Positions 62,558-64,000 of a stretch of 64,000 nt of DNA are shown here, in pieces. Below the pieces are notes generated by a model that saw only the letters and a list, made by a program, of their open reading frames with translations, was not told the DNA's origin and made no database searches. The DNA is from Apus apus (Eukaryota > Chordata > Aves > Apodiformes > Apodidae). Position numbers and translations under genes: made by a program. The stretch spans positions 53,451,290 through 53,515,289 of the forward strand of contig NC_067282.1 of the NCBI RefSeq assembly GCF_020740795.1, written 5' to 3'. The first letter of the stretch is position 1, and the number at the start of each line of letters is the position of its first letter.

Positions 62558-64000
62558 TCATACTTAAAAGTATCTCACTAATATTTCATGTACATGTGGT
62601 GTCTGTGAACTGATATTTCTACTGCCTTTGATATTTTTACTACCTTTGAATACTCAAGCTTCTATTTTATTTCCAGCGTGGTCAAACTGGCTGTTGTACC
62701 ATGTATCTTTTAAAAATACATTTAAAAATTTTTGTGGTATAATGAAAACATATTTTTGGTTGACATTTACATGAAAAGATATCTGCAATAATACATATCT
62801 TGGTTATGCAAAAGCACAATGTAAATATATCTGCTATAGGGTGTAGTCTGTTTTTTTTGTGGAAATCCCCGTTTTGTTTACATTGCATTGGGTAGTAGTC
62901 AGTCTGAAAGTGACAGAAACTCAGTTCATTTGAAATGAGAAGTTTGATCCACTTGAATACACAGCTTAATTTATGGCTGTACTTAAAATGTTTTACTAAT
63001 GCAACAGCAATGTTTCTATATTTTATTCATTGCCTAAAATAATAAAATACCTATTTAAGAGCTTTGCAGAAAAATACTGGATGAAGGGAGGCTTTAGCCT
63101 TTATTAAAATGGAGTAAAATCTCTGAACTGTGTCACTGCGACAGACATCTTTAGTGGGATGACAGTTTTCACAATGGCTGATAGGTAAAAAAGACTAATT
63201 TCCTACATTTTATCATTGTCAACTCAAAAAAAGGTTCTAGCATTTGAAAGAGTCATTCAGAGAAGGAGATCGTTCCTGATTCTCTGTGGAGCACTTGCTA
63301 GATCCAGGTCTCTGACCATTTGTCTTTGGGACATTGAAGCACACTACAGAGAGTTTGTTATCTCTTATGACTTCCATTTCTGCGCCCCCTTCCCTCCCCC
63401 CAAGATGAAGCAAAAGAGAGATGTGTGTTGAGGAAGGCAGCAGGGATGTTTCAGTCTGCTCCTGGCATGCAATCAAGGATTTGACAGGATGTCCACCATG
63501 GTGCCAGAAGCAAAAAAGTCCTGCAGCTCAGCTGAGGCCAGAATCAGGTTTGTTTCCGGTAACATCTTTCTTCACTGACTGTAAAAGTAACCTAGGTAGG
63601 TGATCCTCACTTAGTGCTAGAGGTAACTCTTTTGGAAAATACCCTTTCTGCTGGAGTCATGTAATTTATCTCTGTTGGATGGGTTAGTGGTAGTACACAG
63701 GTATTTGCATAGGTTGGTGTGATGAGTGAAGTAATCACAGGCAGGGACCTGGGTATGCTTTTCAATGTGTAGATTAATAGTATCTTTAAATATTTGGTCT
63801 TGCCTGGTTAGATGAAATAATACCAAACTTAATTTTTGTGCTAATTCCAAAGACCTCTTAAATACAATGAGCTGCAAATCCTACCCAGACAATGCTACAG
63901 AAATATATTTAAAAGTGCTTAGTATTTTAGGATTAAGGAATATTTTAAAAGGACTAATTAGTGTCCAAAGTTCTTCAGTAGCTTATTAGCAAAGCAACTC

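Larger units (their letters stand above)
55336..64000 (+). other. UBAC2: UBAC2 intron 4 (incomplete), hosting GPR18
   Basis: No later UBAC2 exon is visible before the window ends, so this intron exceeds 8.6 kb. It contains GPR18 on the opposite strand and two truncated CR1 copies. In human, GPR18 and its relative GPR183 both lie inside UBAC2. GPR183 is not present in this window and would be expected further right. From about 59.4 to 62.3 kb and from 62.6 kb onward I see only AT-rich sequence and a run of 19 A at 60774-60792. Confidence 0.8.

Noticed and set aside
59420-64000. Search for GPR183 beside GPR18
   Set aside because: No seven-helix frame other than GPR18 is present before the window ends.
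1-64000. CRISPR arrays, tRNA or rRNA genes, bacterial-type operons
   Set aside because: None is visible. The sequence is vertebrate nuclear DNA with spliced genes and LINE repeats.

Overview
This is a stretch of a bird nuclear genome. Two things show it: many fragments of the CR1 LINE family that dominates avian genomes, and intron-rich vertebrate genes in the order DOCK9 - UBAC2 - GPR18, which matches the human 13q32 neighbourhood. The bird order or species cannot be fixed from the sequence alone.

Layout. Positions 1-4807 are the first part of DOCK9 intron 1, with DOCK9 on the minus strand. The first coding exon of DOCK9 (4933 to 4808) sits in a very GC-rich CpG island of about 4.3-6.0 kb, with a pair of CCAAT boxes behind it. 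From about 6 to 34 kb is AT-rich intergenic DNA with no gene I can support. It holds CR1 tails, a 71-bp tandem duplication, an isolated CpG cluster near 26 kb and a short perfect hairpin beside a possible ancient repeat near 16.4 kb. A second CpG island (about 34.4-35.6 kb) carries the UBAC2 promoter and exon 1 on the plus strand. UBAC2 exons 2, 3 and 4 follow at 48.8, 54.7 and 55.2 kb. Together they encode about 128 N-terminal residues with consistent splice phases, and the remaining exons lie beyond the window. Inside UBAC2 intron 4, on the opposite strand, is the intact single-exon coding region of the G-protein-coupled receptor GPR18 (58355 to 57393). A spliced 5' UTR exon for it is predicted near 62.4 kb.

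The introns of UBAC2 hold most of the mobile DNA: a long antisense CR1 with endonuclease and reverse-transcriptase remnants (38.8-41.5 kb), an internally deleted CR1 (42.7-43.2 kb), a composite of two degraded sense copies with a nested antisense tail (51.0-54.4 kb), and two 5'-truncated copies flanking GPR18 (56.2-56.6 and 58.8-59.4 kb).

DOCK9 (a CDC42 activator), UBAC2 (an ER rhomboid pseudoprotease involved in ER quality control) and GPR18 (a class A receptor of immune cells) are not known to share one pathway. They are linked by conserved synteny and by the nested arrangement. I found no novel gene system. The most interesting signals are regulatory: matching GGGCC arrays just upstream of both start codons, CR1 sequence inside both promoter CpG islands, and the orphan CpG cluster near 26 kb.
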